64,000 bases of DNA from Moritella sp. 24 (GTDB lineage: Bacteria > Pseudomonadota > Gammaproteobacteria > Enterobacterales > Moritellaceae). The translations under genes and the position numbers were made by a program. Below are positions 28,115 through 37,988 of the stretch, piece after piece. The stretch covers positions 2,923,505 through 2,987,504 of the forward strand of contig NZ_CP056123.1 in assembly GCF_018219155.1 (NCBI RefSeq), in the 5' to 3' direction. The notes under the pieces were generated by a model that searched no databases, was not told where the DNA came from, and was given only the letters and a program-made list of their open reading frames with translations. Numbering within the stretch: the stretch's first letter is position 1; every line of letters begins with the position of its first letter.

Positions 28115-28681
28115 TTATTTGAAAACAGGCTTACCAACAGGTAATACTTCACGGCCAAACTCACCATTAAGCACTTGTGCCATACTAAAGTACATTGCAC
28201 TTAAACCACAGAAAATACCAACATAACCCGCGATTACACCAATTACAGCACTGCCACTAAAATCACGAATAGCTAAAAGGAAAAATAATGCTGTTAGTGA
28301 AGCAAATACGATTTGTTTTGCACGTGGGTAACGTAATGAACCGATAAATAAACCAGCAGTAAACATGCCCCATAATAATAGGTACCATGCCATAAATGGT
28401 GCAGGACTCGCCGCAACACCCATTTTAGGCATCAAAATTAAACCAACTAATGTTAACCAGAAAAAACCATAAGAGATGAAGGCTGTAGTACCGAATGTAT
28501 CATTGCGTTTGTAACATAAAATGCCCGCAATAATTTGGCTAATACCACCGTAAAAAATACCCATTGCAAGTATCATTGAATCCATAGGGAAAAAACCCGC
28601 ATTGTGGATGTTTAATAAAACGGTAGTCATACCGAAGCCCATTAGGCCCAGTGGTGCTGGATTAGCTAGTTGTGTAGACAT
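28115..28681 (-). CDS. satP: SatP/YaaH acetate/succinate:proton symporter
   Basis: Inner-membrane protein of 188 residues, the same length as E. coli SatP, with six hydrophobic spans. The family signature [18 protein letters not shown] sits at residues 7-24. It takes up acetate and succinate with protons. The gene is monocistronic. Confidence 0.92.
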   Translation of the reverse strand: MSTQLANPAPLGLMGFGMTTVLLNIHNAGFFPMDSMILAMGIFYGGISQIIAGILCYKRNDTFGTTAFISYGFFWLTLVGLILMPKMGVAASPAPFMAWYLLLWGMFTAGLFIGSLRYPRAKQIVFASLTALFFLLAIRDFSGSAVIGVIAGYVGIFCGLSAMYFSMAQVLNGEFGREVLPVGKPVFK

Positions 28682-29194
28682 TAAGAATAAAACCTGTCGA
28701 ATTTAAAGAGGCGGCGATTGTAGGTTAATAATTTAGACAGGGCAATTCAAATAAGTTTAAAAAAACATCAAAATATGCATTTTAATTAATTTGGTCATTT
28801 TAAAATATACAAACATTAATTAAACGTTAATAACAATGCTAATAAATAAAATATGAGTAATCATGGATGAGACTAACAAACCACTGATAATAAACAAAAA
28901 TAAAACAAAACACACAACTTAAATAACAACTTTAAATATATCTAACTATTAAAAATAACAAATATTGTCAATTTAAAATACCATTATTCTTATTCTTCAT
29001 AATGAATGTGATGAATATATTAATCGGTTATATACAACTGTTTTTATATATCTAAAAATATAAGAATTAATTTATTATAACTTTAAAGTATATTCTAATA
29101 TTCAGATGAGATTTATAGTATGTCGTATTATGAAGTGATATTAATTGAGTGCGATATATTTAAAATAATAAACCACACTCATAAATCGATGGGA
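28682..29194. other. Gene-free AT-rich stretch
   Basis: About 510 bp of very AT-rich sequence with many stops in all frames. No gene, tRNA or convincing terminator was seen; it must hold the satP promoter near its left end. Confidence 0.6.
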
Positions 29195-29647
29195 TTACCA
29201 CTCACCAACATTTAGCATTGATGCCCAAGGTTCTTGTGGTGTCAGTCTATCGTCTTTTTGTAATAGCTCGATAGAGATACCATCAGGTGAACGAATGAAT
29301 GCCATATAACCATCACGTGGAGGACGGTTGATGATCACACCTGCAGCCTGTAGATCGGCACAGGTGGTGTAAATATCGTCAACTTCATAAGCTAAGTGGC
29401 CAAAGTTACGTCCGCCTTCATATTCTTCTTCATCCCAGTTATAAGTTAACTCAAGTGTTGGGCGAGATGTTTTTTTCGCTTCCTCAGCATCGGCTGGTGC
29501 AGCTAAAAAAATAAGTGAAAAACGAGCGGCTTCATAATCATTGCGTTTTACTTCAATTAAACCAAGTTTGTTACAGTAAAAGTCTAAAGATGCTTCTAAG
29601 TTTTTGACACGAACCATTGTATGTAAAAATTGCATAACACGTCCCAT
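29195..29647 (-). CDS. Glyoxalase I-like VOC protein
   Basis: A 150-residue (or 146) single-domain vicinal oxygen chelate protein resembling lactoylglutathione lyase, which converts the methylglyoxal-glutathione adduct to lactoylglutathione. The four metal ligands are in the expected places: His in FLHTMVRV, Glu in LELTYNW, His in NFGHLAYEV and Glu in GISIELLQ. ATG 29647 and ATG 29635 are both possible; GGGA sits well before the second. It ends just upstream of, and on the same strand as, the motY stop-to-start interval. Confidence 0.85.
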   Translation of the reverse strand: MGRVMQFLHTMVRVKNLEASLDFYCNKLGLIEVKRNDYEAARFSLIFLAAPADAEEAKKTSRPTLELTYNWDEEEYEGGRNFGHLAYEVDDIYTTCADLQAAGVIINRPPRDGYMAFIRSPDGISIELLQKDDRLTPQEPWASMLNVGEW

Positions 29648-29661
29648 ATAGCTGAGTGATA

Positions 29662-30543
29662 TTAAAGAATTGGCTGACCTAATGATATCACAACACGCTG
29701 ATTTTTTTGTCGTTCAATGATATTACTGTTCGAGGCAATTTGACTTTTTTCACCATAACCATTGGTTTTTATTTCAAGATTTTTAAGGCCGTTATCTAAA
29801 AAGTATTGTTTAATATTTTCTGCTCGTAATGATGATGTCTGTAGATTCTGTAGCTCATCGCCATAACTGCCAGTATAACTATCAACAACAACGACATTAA
29901 TATCAGGACTGTATTGAAGAAATTCACTGATCATCGCTAAGCGCTGCTGGCTCTGCTGTGTAAGTTCATCACTAGCAACATTAAAATCGAGAACAGAATA
30001 AGCAATGTCATCCAAACTATAAGGTAATAGATTGCCGACACACTCTAAAAACTCTTGGTATTTATTTTGAAAATTCACCGACGATAGACCAACGCTAATA
30101 AACTCGCCACCGCGATACCAATCTCGGAAATAAAAAGTGGGGTAATCACCAGAGTCTAATGAATCAAGCATACGCCAAGCGGGCTGTTCGCTCACATAAC
30201 CTGTAAATTGACGATATAATTTTACGTCAGCAAGATCTTTAGCGGCACTGCCCGGCTTCCAATTTGGTGGTACAGAGCGCAGTGACGCCATTTCGGCTTG
30301 AGCAGGTAATCGCTTCATGTCTAATTCAAAATCAAGATTAATTAACTTTGATGCACGACTCGTAAAAATGGCTTGACCATAACGGGGAATATCATGCTTT
30401 AAGCTGCATTGGACAGGTGTAGAGCGGCTATTCTCCCATTCAGAGAATTCATAATTTGCCGCATAATTTTTCATATTGGCAAAAGCACTTGTTGAACCAA
30501 AAGCAACAAGTGAAGCTATTATAAATTGTTGGCAGTTGTTCAT
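29662..30543 (-). CDS. motY: MotY, sodium-driven flagellar motor T-ring protein
   Basis: A 293-residue periplasmic protein, the same length as Vibrio MotY. It starts with a signal peptide ending near AFA. The N-terminal MotY domain shows CSLKHDIPRYGQA, ASKLINLDFELDM and SLRSVPPNWKPG. The C-terminal OmpA-like peptidoglycan-binding domain (from about 175) has VVVDSYTGS and SSLRAENIKQYF. MotY and MotX form the T-ring that holds PomAB stators. ATG 30543 was chosen because it gives a clean signal peptide and sits 39 bases from a sigma-28 promoter. Confidence 0.93.
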   Translation of the reverse strand: MNNCQQFIIASLVAFGSTSAFANMKNYAANYEFSEWENSRSTPVQCSLKHDIPRYGQAIFTSRASKLINLDFELDMKRLPAQAEMASLRSVPPNWKPGSAAKDLADVKLYRQFTGYVSEQPAWRMLDSLDSGDYPTFYFRDWYRGGEFISVGLSSVNFQNKYQEFLECVGNLLPYSLDDIAYSVLDFNVASDELTQQSQQRLAMISEFLQYSPDINVVVVDSYTGSYGDELQNLQTSSLRAENIKQYFLDNGLKNLEIKTNGYGEKSQIASNSNIIERQKNQRVVISLGQPIL

Positions 30544-30581
30544 ACGGTACAAAACCCTGTTTATTCGAAGCCTATGTTAAC

Positions 30582-30608
30582 TTATCGGTATTAGGTTAAA
30601 TAACTTGA
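30582..30608 (-). promoter_or_regulatory. Sigma-28 (FliA) promoter of motY
   Basis: On the minus strand TCAAGTTA, 11 bases, then ACCGATAA. This matches the FliA consensus (TAAAGTTT-N11-GCCGATAA) at spacing and at most positions. The -10 element lies 39 bases upstream of the motY ATG. In Vibrio motX and motY are late, FliA-dependent genes. Confidence 0.8.
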
Positions 30609-30764
30609 GGTCATTTTCTAAAAATATCACAAAAAGTTAAAAGGCTCTAAAGTACATTCCCTGTTGATTATGCCGACAACTAACAACTAATTAGTAAAGT
30701 TGATTAGAGGCCATGCAATTATTATGGCATAATCCCAACCAAGTCAACACTAATAAATGATCAC

Positions 30765-31445
30765 ATGAGCACAACTGAAAAATCAGCTTTTAGCCAACGA
30801 TTCCGTGGCTACTTCCCTGTTGTTATCGATATCGAAACAGCAGGATTTAATGCACAGACAGATGCTATGTTAGAGATTGCCGCTTCAATTCTAGAAATGG
30901 ATGAAGAAGGTTATCTTAAAATTTCGCATACCTTACACTTTAACGTTGAGCCCTTCGAAGGTGCTAATTTAGAGCAATCTGCATTAGACTTTACCGGTAT
31001 CGACCCGAAAAACCCATTACGTGGTGCTGTACATGAGCGTGAAGCGATCACCGAAATCTATAAAGCTGTTCGAAAAGGCTTAAAAGAGACTGGTTGTCAT
31101 CGTGCGATCATGGTTGCACATAATGCCGCATTTGATCATGGCTTTTTAAGTGCCGCATCAAGCCGTGAAAAGATCAAGCGTAATCCTTTCCACCCTTTTG
31201 CTACATTTGATACAACGACGCTAGCAGGTTTAGCGGTGGGTCAAACTGTACTTGCAAAAGCGTGTATGGCTGCGGGTATTCCTTTCGATCATAAACAAGC
31301 ACACTCAGCTAAATATGATACAGAACAGACCGCTGAGCTATTTTGCTATATTGTGAATAAATGGAAAGATATGGGCGGTTGGCCTCTACCCGTTCCAGAA
31401 GAAGATGCAGTAATCGAGAGTGAATTAGACTCAGACTCTGAATAA
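30765..31445 (+). CDS. rnt: Ribonuclease T
   Basis: A 226-residue DEDDh exonuclease that trims tRNA and other stable RNA 3' ends. VIDIETAGF near residue 20 gives the first Asp-Glu pair, HNAAFDHGF near 123 the second Asp, and [10 protein letters not shown] near 185 the final His and Asp. It is divergent from motY. Its substrate class fits the large nearby tRNA array, but the two are not linked in an operon. Confidence 0.97.
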   Translation: MSTTEKSAFSQRFRGYFPVVIDIETAGFNAQTDAMLEIAASILEMDEEGYLKISHTLHFNVEPFEGANLEQSALDFTGIDPKNPLRGAVHEREAITEIYKAVRKGLKETGCHRAIMVAHNAAFDHGFLSAASSREKIKRNPFHPFATFDTTTLAGLAVGQTVLAKACMAAGIPFDHKQAHSAKYDTEQTAELFCYIVNKWKDMGGWPLPVPEEDAVIESELDSDSE

Positions 31446-31543
31446 AATTATGCCCCTGCGTTACAATATTGATACATTAACTCACAGGTTAAGTTCTAAG
31501 TTGTAGCATTTAAAGGGGCAAAATTTAATTATATAACTCAAAT

Positions 31544-32029
31544 TTAAAACTTACCTTCAATACCAATGATCGCAGTATCCGTTTCACTTTCATAACGAAA
31601 ATGTAGCAATGTAGCACCGAAAGTCATACCAGTAATACAACCTAACATATTAGCCGCCATATCGTTTTTACTAAATTCATTTCCCTCTTGTCCGGCATCA
31701 TATGTTTCCTTTAAGGCACCTATAGATACACCGAGTAACATAGTTTGCCACCAACTTTCGGTATACATCATCGTAGCACCACAAATAAAAGTCTGACCAA
31801 TAAAGTGCTTTTGCTTATCATTATCCACACTTTCTGCATTAGCTGATATGGAGATAAACATAAGTGAACCAATAAATATACCCCGATACAAGGTAATGAT
31901 TAGCGCATAAAGTCGATGTATAAAAGGATTATCAGGTGGGTGAGCAAGTTTGCAAATAGCGTTAGGGAGTAAATCGCTATGAGGATAATGATGGATGTGA
32001 TTCTTTTTCATTTCAGCTAAATTAATCAT
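31544..32029 (-). CDS. YfiM-like small exported or membrane protein
   Basis: A 161-residue protein. After an unusual polar stretch, a hydrophobic segment (about 40-60) ends at ANA, like a signal peptide. The mature part has DKQKHFIGQTF, GALKETYDAG and SKNDMAANMLGCITG, which matches the spacing of the short lipoprotein YfiM (DKxxHF, KExxD, DxxxNxxG). The true start may be further in; TTG at ITL-Y would leave a compact signal peptide but has no clear ribosome-binding site. Function unknown. Confidence 0.6.
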   Translation of the reverse strand: MINLAEMKKNHIHHYPHSDLLPNAICKLAHPPDNPFIHRLYALIITLYRGIFIGSLMFISISANAESVDNDKQKHFIGQTFICGATMMYTESWWQTMLLGVSIGALKETYDAGQEGNEFSKNDMAANMLGCITGMTFGATLLHFRYESETDTAIIGIEGKF

Positions 32030-32441
32030 GAGTTTTAAAACGCCATAAAAAATCTAACAATGTATACCTAAACGATATCGATCCTAATTTGAGAAAATCT
32101 CAATACAACTTAATAAACATCATCTTATTTTGTAACTATCCCAGTTTTGTTTAGGTTAAAATGCTAGAGTATTCCTAAAACAAGCCTCCCTGCACCATTT
32201 AACGCCAAAATTTAAGAGTAAAAATCTGCGTGTATTAAGCAAGGCTAGCAGTCAAAATTAATTTAGCAACAAATGAAAAGCATAAAATGACAATTCACGA
32301 GTGAAAGGTTTACGACCTCAAAGCCTAATACTCACTAAATCTGCATAACTACCCACAAATAGACGTAAAATTCACTTATCTTATTAATGATAGTTTTATA
32401 TACTACCTTCAATAGAATTATTAACATTGGAAAGTAGATAA
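32030..32441. other. Gene-free upstream region of the antiporter gene
   Basis: About 410 bp of AT-rich DNA between divergent genes. It must hold both promoters, but no element stands out enough to name. Confidence 0.5.
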
Positions 32442-33767
32442 ATGAATCCTGTAGTTATCGCGGTGCTAACGATGCTAATCCTCAGCTTTATGCGGATTAA
32501 TGTTGTTGTAGCACTCACAATTAGTGCCATTTTAGGCGGTTTAATTGGTGGTTTACCTTTAGAAGAAGTTATTGCGGCGTTTAACTCAGGTTTAGGTGGT
32601 GGTGCGTCAATTGCATTAAACTATGCCATGTTAGGTGCATTTGCAGTTGCTATCTCAAAGTCAGGTATTACTGACATATTAGCAGCTAAAATCGTTAGTC
32701 GTTTAGGTTCTGCTGGCTCACAACGTCAAATAAACGGTTTTAAATACGGTTTACTTTTCACTCTGCTCTTAGTAGCAATCTCATCACAAAACGTTATCCC
32801 TGTTCATATTGCGTTTATCCCACTACTTGTACCACCCCTACTTGGTGTGATGAATAAATTGAGATTAGATCGCCGTGCAGTTGCTTGCGTGATCACCTTT
32901 GGTTTAACTGCAACATATATGTTCTTACCAATTGGTTTTGGTGGTATTTTCTTAAATAATATCCTACTTAAGAACTTGAATGATAACGGTGCAAACGTTG
33001 TTGCAGAACAATTACCAACTGCCATGGCACTCCCTGTACTCGGTATGGTTATTGGTCTTATTACCGCAGTGGTATTTAGTTATCGTAAGCCACGTGAATA
33101 TTTGACTGAAAGTGAATTAACAACAAAAGAAGTACAGAAAGTTGAATATAATCCTCGCCATATTATCGTGGCGATGGTTGCTGTTGTTACAGCGCTTAGC
33201 TTACAGCTAATCTACGATTCAATCATTTTAGGTGCGCTAACAGGTTTCATTATCTTTACGCTCGGTGGTGTGATCAAATTCCACGAGACTCAAGATATCT
33301 TTACGCGTGGTGTACACATGATGGCAATGATTGGCTTTATCATGATTGCGGCATCCGGTTTTTCTGAAGTAATGAAAGCCACAAGCGGCGTTGAAACGTT
33401 AGTTGGTTCGATTGGTGGTGTGATCGGTGATAACAAAGGTTTAGCTGCATTGCTAATGCTAATCACTGGTCTGCTGGTGACTATGGGTATTGGTTCATCT
33501 TTCTCTACAATCCCAATTCTAGCAACTATCTATGTGCCACTTGCATTGCAGTTTGGCTTCTCACCATTAGCAACAGCATCACTTGTTGGTACAGCTGCAG
33601 CATTGGGTGATGCAGGTTCTCCAGCATCAGATTCAACATTAGGTCCAACATCAGGTCTTAACGTTGATGGCCAACATGATCATATTCGTGACTCAGTAAT
33701 TCCAACATTCATCCACTATAATATTCCACTTATTATCTTTGGTTGGATCGCTGCTGTCACACTGTAA
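32442..33767 (+). CDS. NhaC-type Na+/H+ antiporter family protein
   Basis: A 441-residue polytopic protein with about 11-12 spans. Its N-terminus ([22 protein letters not shown]) and the segments [19 protein letters not shown] and [18 protein letters not shown] are typical of the Na+/H+ antiporter NhaC superfamily branch that includes YuiF-like amino acid transporters. [17 protein letters not shown] near residue 395 is a conserved family motif. Substrate (Na+/H+ or an amino acid) cannot be told from sequence. A terminator follows directly. Confidence 0.8.
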   Translation: MNPVVIAVLTMLILSFMRINVVVALTISAILGGLIGGLPLEEVIAAFNSGLGGGASIALNYAMLGAFAVAISKSGITDILAAKIVSRLGSAGSQRQINGFKYGLLFTLLLVAISSQNVIPVHIAFIPLLVPPLLGVMNKLRLDRRAVACVITFGLTATYMFLPIGFGGIFLNNILLKNLNDNGANVVAEQLPTAMALPVLGMVIGLITAVVFSYRKPREYLTESELTTKEVQKVEYNPRHIIVAMVAVVTALSLQLIYDSIILGALTGFIIFTLGGVIKFHETQDIFTRGVHMMAMIGFIMIAASGFSEVMKATSGVETLVGSIGGVIGDNKGLAALLMLITGLLVTMGIGSSFSTIPILATIYVPLALQFGFSPLATASLVGTAAALGDAGSPASDSTLGPTSGLNVDGQHDHIRDSVIPTFIHYNIPLIIFGWIAAVTL

Positions 33768-33804
33768 CGACATACTTTATAGCGCTACATAAATAGCACG
33801 TATT

Positions 33805-33834
33805 AAAAAGGGAAGCATAATTGCTTCCCTTTTT
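33805..33834. terminator. Bidirectional terminator between the antiporter gene and grxD
   Basis: A perfect 13-bp stem, AAAAAGGGAAGCA with TGCTTCCCTTTTT, around a TAAT loop. Confidence 0.93.
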
Positions 33835-33884
33835 CGTATCCAAAGCTGTCTTGTAAATACAGGCTTTACAATACAGCTAAATAC

Positions 33885-34217
33885 TTACTCAGCCGCTTTT
33901 ACTTTTGCAGCAGCTGCCGCGATTAGTGGCTGTAGTTCACCTTGTTGGAACATTTCCATGATGATATCACAACCGCCAACAAGCTCGCCTTCAACCCAAA
34001 GCTGTGGGAATGTAGGCCAGTTAGCGTATTTAGGTAGCTCAGCACGGATGTCTGGGTTTTGTAGAATATCAACGTAAGCAAACTGCTCGCCACAGTTGAT
34101 TACCGCTTGTGATGCTTGTGAAGAAAAACCACAGCTAGGTAGTTTTGGAGATCCTTTCATATATAGGATGATTGAGTTCTCAGCAAGTTGCTGTTTGATT
34201 TTATCTAAAGTTTCCAT
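33885..34217 (-). CDS. grxD: Monothiol glutaredoxin GrxD
   Basis: A 110-residue thioredoxin-fold protein with the monothiol CGFS motif at residues 29-32. It holds a labile [2Fe-2S] cluster with glutathione, and hands it on in Fe-S trafficking. WPTFPQLWV near residue 66 and GGCDI near 82 complete the glutathione-binding groove. The Ala/Lys-rich C-terminus is short. It is divergent from sodB. Confidence 0.97.
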   Translation of the reverse strand: METLDKIKQQLAENSIILYMKGSPKLPSCGFSSQASQAVINCGEQFAYVDILQNPDIRAELPKYANWPTFPQLWVEGELVGGCDIIMEMFQQGELQPLIAAAAAKVKAAE

Positions 34218-34448
34218 TGTGTCCTCACAAATCTTAGCGTTTACATCTATTGTAGTTATAATTATTTAAACTCTAACCATAGAATGCATTATATAAATAC
34301 AAATTTCGTTAGCCATTTTATGCTAATTATAGCTTGGTTAACACCGTTATTTTGTAGGGTTATTTTGTTTTATATTTAGTCTAATTGTTAAAAAATGAAT
34401 TCTCTCGTTACAATTTATTAATTGAACAATACAATTGCGTTCAAATAC

Positions 34449-34477
34449 TTGAATATATTCAGCGCTAGCGTTAGTAT
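34449..34477 (+). promoter_or_regulatory. Probable sigma-70 promoter of sodB
   Basis: TTGAAT, 17 bp, TAGTAT, ending about 70 bp upstream of sodB in the 328-bp gap between grxD and sodB. No clear Fur box was seen. Confidence 0.5.
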
Positions 34478-34545
34478 TCCTCCCATAATTAAATCAATAA
34501 TGAGCAATGGATAGCTTTTAGCTATCAATAAATAAGGAAATACCT

Positions 34546-35130
34546 ATGAGTATTACACTACCAGCTTTACCGTACGCACAAGATGCACTTGAACCACATA
34601 TCTCAGCTGAGACACTTTCTTTCCATTACGGCAAACACCACAACACATATGTGGTTAAGCTTAACGGTCTAATCGAAGGTACTCCTCTTGCAGAAAAAAC
34701 ATTAGAAGAGATTGTTAAATCTTCTACTGGTCCAGTATTCAACAATGCTGCACAAGTTTGGAACCACACATTCTACTGGAACAGCCTTACTCCAAATGCA
34801 AAAGGTCAACCAGAAGGCGCACTAGCTGACGCTATCAACGCTAAATTCGGTTCTTTTGAAGCATTCCAAGAAGCATTCAACGATAAAGCAGTAAACAACT
34901 TCGGTTCTAGCTGGACTTGGTTAGTTAAAAATGCTGAAGGCGAATTAGAAATCGTTAACACTTCTAACGCTGGTACTCCTATCACTGAAGCTGGAGTTAC
35001 ACCACTAATCACTGTTGATCTGTGGGAACACGCTTACTACATCGATTACCGTAACCTACGTCCTAGCTACCTTAAAGGTTTCTGGGCACTAGCTAACTGG
35101 GATTTCGCTGCCGCTAACTTCGCAGCTTAA
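34546..35130 (+). CDS. sodB: Iron superoxide dismutase
   Basis: Converts superoxide to hydrogen peroxide and oxygen in the cytoplasm. The 194 residues and the metal ligands His27, His74 and the Asp and His in DLWEHAYY near residues 157-161 fit the Fe/Mn family. The sequence [11 protein letters not shown] and the glutamine environment of [11 protein letters not shown] point to the iron form. AGGAA precedes the ATG at good spacing. A clean terminator follows. Confidence 0.97.
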   Translation: MSITLPALPYAQDALEPHISAETLSFHYGKHHNTYVVKLNGLIEGTPLAEKTLEEIVKSSTGPVFNNAAQVWNHTFYWNSLTPNAKGQPEGALADAINAKFGSFEAFQEAFNDKAVNNFGSSWTWLVKNAEGELEIVNTSNAGTPITEAGVTPLITVDLWEHAYYIDYRNLRPSYLKGFWALANWDFAAANFAA

Positions 35131-35161
35131 TTTACCTTTTAGTTTAAGGTTAGGTAATAAT

Positions 35162-35193
35162 AAAAAACCGATAGCATCCGCTATCGGTTTTTT
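35162..35193 (+). terminator. Terminator after sodB
   Basis: A perfect 14-bp stem, AAAAAACCGATAGC with GCTATCGGTTTTTT, around the loop ATCC. Confidence 0.93.
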
Positions 35194-35290
35194 AGTTTTA
35201 AGCTAGTATTAGCAATATTAAATTGTTATGCTCATCTCATTAGATTAATGACAAGGATGTTATTACTTAACTTTCAAGACTGAGGTCTAT

Positions 35291-35380
35291 ATGAATTTTA
35301 GTAGTACACTCAAAGCTTTAATCGCATTATCTGTCCCGACAACGCTGATGCTAACCGTTCTCTATTTATCAGTAAATTAA
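35291..35380 (+). CDS. Possible 29-residue single-span membrane peptide
   Basis: ATG with GAGG five bases upstream opens a 30-codon frame starting MNFSSTLKAL and ending with VLYLSVN. Nearly the whole peptide after residue 7 is hydrophobic, which would make one membrane helix. It lies between the sodB terminator and recR. Small membrane peptides of this size exist in bacteria, but nothing here shows expression; chance is possible. Confidence 0.4.
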   Translation: MNFSSTLKALIALSVPTTLMLTVLYLSVN

Positions 35381-35396
35381 ATTCATTATTTAATAA

Positions 35397-35999
35397 TTAA
35401 CTAATCTGTTGTCGTCCAAGTAATGAATGGGACAAGGTCGTTCCATCAACATATTCTAATTCTCCACCTACTGGCACGCCATGTGCAATTCGGCTTGCTT
35501 TCACACCATACTCTTGTGCTATTTCAGCAATATAATAAGCAGTTGCTTCACCTTCTACCGTTGGGTTTGTTGCTAAAATCAATTCATCATAATGCCCAGA
35601 CGCTAATAAATCAGCGAGCTTATCTAGCCCAATTTCATCTGGCCCAATACCATCAAGCGGAGATAAGTGACCCATCAGCACAAAATATTGACCACTAAAT
35701 TGATTTGTTTGTTCAATGGCAGCCACATCAGCAGGTCCTTCAACCACACATAATGTTTTCTCTACTTGACGCTTAGGGTTAGCACATATTGCGCAGATAT
35801 CTAATTCAGTCAGGGTGTTACACTGTTGGCAGTGGCCGATTCTAGTCATCGCCTTTTCTAAAGAATGTGCTAAAGAGACAGCATCATCACGCTTACGCTC
35901 TAATATGTGAAACGCAATACGTTGTGCAGACTTAGGACCTACACCCGGTAAAATCTGTAGATCATTAATTAATTGATCTAACAAAGGACTGAACTTCAT
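35397..35999 (-). CDS. recR: Recombination mediator protein RecR
   Basis: A 200-residue protein that with RecO and RecF loads RecA on gapped DNA. The N-terminal helix-hairpin-helix ([17 protein letters not shown] near residue 18), the C4 zinc finger ([16 protein letters not shown] near 57) and the Toprim domain ([14 protein letters not shown] near 80) are all present. A strong hairpin with a U-tract lies just upstream of its ribosome-binding site. The gene is far from ybaB, its normal neighbour. Confidence 0.98.
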   Translation of the reverse strand: MKFSPLLDQLINDLQILPGVGPKSAQRIAFHILERKRDDAVSLAHSLEKAMTRIGHCQQCNTLTELDICAICANPKRQVEKTLCVVEGPADVAAIEQTNQFSGQYFVLMGHLSPLDGIGPDEIGLDKLADLLASGHYDELILATNPTVEGEATAYYIAEIAQEYGVKASRIAHGVPVGGELEYVDGTTLSHSLLGRQQIS

Positions 36000-36009
36000 T
36001 TATAACTCC

Positions 36010-36038
36010 AAAAAGAAACCCAGCTAAAGCTGGGTTTC
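36010..36038 (-). terminator. Terminator-like hairpin directly upstream of recR
   Basis: Read on the minus strand, GAAACCCAGC and GCTGGGTTTC pair around TTTA, and TTTTT follows at once. The recR ribosome-binding GGAG begins immediately after. Transcripts entering recR from the right would meet a terminator just before the gene, so an attenuator is possible. Confidence 0.65.
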
Positions 36039-36432
36039 GTTACGCTAATAATATAACTCACTTAATAATTAGAACCGTATTTTCATGCCCTATACTTAGC
36101 AAGTATATTAAATCGTAACATTTTTATATAATAGGCTCTAGGCCATGTAACTAGACGCAATATTACATTAAATCGTATACTTTGACATATAATTTTGCCT
36201 TCGATGAGCGCATATTTCCGACTTATCTAATCTAACTATATGGCTAAAATAAACGCATAACATAAATACAACGAGTACAAAAAGCAGAATGTAAACGCGA
36301 GAACTATTTATAAATGTTCAGAGAAGATCATTAAGCCACCTCAATATCAGATTTTGTGTTGTGCTCTCGGCTTTCTGCCGTTAAACTTCTGCCTCCCAAA
36401 TGATTGGTGAGCTAAAAATCGCAGGTGATATT
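36039..36432. other. Gene-free gap between recR and the J-domain operon
   Basis: About 390 bp of AT-rich DNA with stops in all frames. A short hairpin (CGGC-TTTCT-GCCG) lies near 36369. No recognisable coding sequence; it must contain the promoters of recR and of the J-domain operon. Confidence 0.5.
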
Positions 36433-36723
36433 ATGATTAACCACTTTAGTGTGCTTGGTATTAAGCCAAGTGCAAATGAAGACGACGTTAAGAAAGCCTA
36501 CAAACGTCTATCGAATCGCTTTCACCCTGATAAATTACTCGATGCATCTGATGATGAGAAAGTGCATGCTGAAGCGCAACTGCAACGAGTAAGAAATGCG
36601 TATGAGGTACTTTCAAACCCTCAGCTTAAACGCGATTTCGTGAAAAATTTCAGTAACGTTATTGTCACCGACCCAGCTAGCGCTATGCGTGAGCTATGGG
36701 ATCAATTTTACCCTATTAGTTAA
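36433..36723 (+). CDS. Small J-domain (DnaJ-like) protein
   Basis: A 96-residue protein that is almost entirely a J-domain, with the invariant HPD at residues 31-33 and typical helices II (EDDVKKAYKRLSNRF) and III (LQRVRNAYEVLSNP). J-domains stimulate ATP hydrolysis by Hsp70 (DnaK). It has no Gly/Phe or zinc-finger region, so it would act as a targeted co-chaperone. ATG 36433 has GGTGA upstream; an earlier start at 36400 adds residues with no J-domain role. First gene of four in a close operon. Confidence 0.88.
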   Translation: MINHFSVLGIKPSANEDDVKKAYKRLSNRFHPDKLLDASDDEKVHAEAQLQRVRNAYEVLSNPQLKRDFVKNFSNVIVTDPASAMRELWDQFYPIS

Positions 36724-36736
36724 TTTCAGAGTATTC

Positions 36737-37216
36737 ATGGCTACAGCAATTAATTTCGACCGTATTGAACAATTAAAAGAAGACGCATACAGCAATATCG
36801 AATCATATAACGATCCCGATACCCCTGATGCACTCGAGCAGTTTACTAGTCAAATTAAGACAATTTTGATTGCCGATCCTAAGTTACTCGACTCTGTACC
36901 TGAGTACTTACCGATTGCACTTTGTGATAAAGTTAAATTTCCACCTGAAGCAAAACTCAAGTGGGCTCATTGGATCAAAGAAGGCATCCTACCTGAGTGG
37001 AATGAATTTAAAACGACAGTTGCCTTTAATAATGCTGACATACCGCTAGTTTTAGCTGCACGTGGTCACTCTGAAACCTTGTTGATAGAAAGCTGTGTCG
37101 TATTATTTTTATTAGCGAACGATAATCAGTCTCCTGTTGCAAGTGAAGAAGATGACTACAACAGTGAAGATGAAGAAGAAGGTTATTACGATCAATTTGA
37201 AGAGGAAGAGCTCTGA
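36737..37216 (+). CDS. Hypothetical protein with acidic C-terminal tail (J-domain operon gene 2)
   Basis: I do not recognise this 159-residue protein. It starts 13 bases after the J-domain gene (ATGGCTACAG) and overlaps the next gene by one base. The first 130 residues look helical and soluble, with a hydrophobic patch (CVVLFLLAN) near 120. The last 25 residues are mostly Asp/Glu with few basic residues. No signal peptide or membrane span. Its close coupling to a J-domain suggests a client or adaptor; this is inference. Confidence 0.75.
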   Translation: MATAINFDRIEQLKEDAYSNIESYNDPDTPDALEQFTSQIKTILIADPKLLDSVPEYLPIALCDKVKFPPEAKLKWAHWIKEGILPEWNEFKTTVAFNNADIPLVLAARGHSETLLIESCVVLFLLANDNQSPVASEEDDYNSEDEEEGYYDQFEEEEL

Positions 37217-37977
37217 TGAATAGCTTAATTGAAACAGCCGTAATCGAGATCAAACAATTAGCTGATGTCGAGCCAAAACAAGCAAGTAAGAAATTTGAGT
37301 TAATGGCGACAACCATGACTGATGACGTCTTGATTGAAGTGATCGAAAATATGGATATCGTGACGTTAACGCAAATCAATAGTCATCATGATATCTCTTC
37401 ACCTTCTATCATGTCTGAACTAATGAGCCCTGAACAGATCCGCGATATTGTTTGTCAACAGCCGCTATATTGGGAAGAAAAAGTTAAAAATAATGCGGAT
37501 GAATTGATCCAGCATACGTTTGATTTTTTAACTTACCTTATCCGTATCCAAGATACTGAAGCGAAACAGGCCGCAATTTTAGAGTGCATAGCAGAAGATC
37601 AAGCCGGTCTTTTTTATCTATCGATTCCTTTTATTGAATACCTGTTAGCGCCAAAGCTAGAAGCAATTAAACACAGTCACATCACTGATAACTATGATGA
37701 TGAAGATGATGGCGAAACCGTAGGTTACACGGGTCGTAGTGATGAAGAAGAAGCGCACAGCCTAAGTATTGACGATCCACGTAGTTTGTTAGCGTTAATT
37801 CGTGAAATTGCACCTGATGTTGAAAAATCAATTAAGAACTTGCTTCGTAGCGAAAATTCAAGCTGGGTAGCGATTATCGACAGCTTTGTGAATGAGTTAG
37901 TTATTCAAGCAAAAGAGAAAAACGAAGTAACTGATGAATACGCTGAAGTTGATGATATGTTTAGTTTTCTTGATTAA
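37216..37977 (+). CDS. Hypothetical protein with internal acidic stretch (J-domain operon gene 3)
   Basis: Unrecognised, 253 residues, soluble and mostly helical. It begins one base inside the preceding stop (TGATG), which indicates translational coupling. A highly acidic stretch at about residues 155-185 (rich in Asp/Glu, with DDEDDGE) separates two folded halves. The first half has repeated hydrophobic helices (MATTMTDDVLIEVIENMDIV). Like gene 2 it is acidic; together they could form a complex. Confidence 0.75.
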   Translation: MNSLIETAVIEIKQLADVEPKQASKKFELMATTMTDDVLIEVIENMDIVTLTQINSHHDISSPSIMSELMSPEQIRDIVCQQPLYWEEKVKNNADELIQHTFDFLTYLIRIQDTEAKQAAILECIAEDQAGLFYLSIPFIEYLLAPKLEAIKHSHITDNYDDEDDGETVGYTGRSDEEEAHSLSIDDPRSLLALIREIAPDVEKSIKNLLRSENSSWVAIIDSFVNELVIQAKEKNEVTDEYAEVDDMFSFLD

Positions 37978-37988
37978 GGTTCCCGTTA

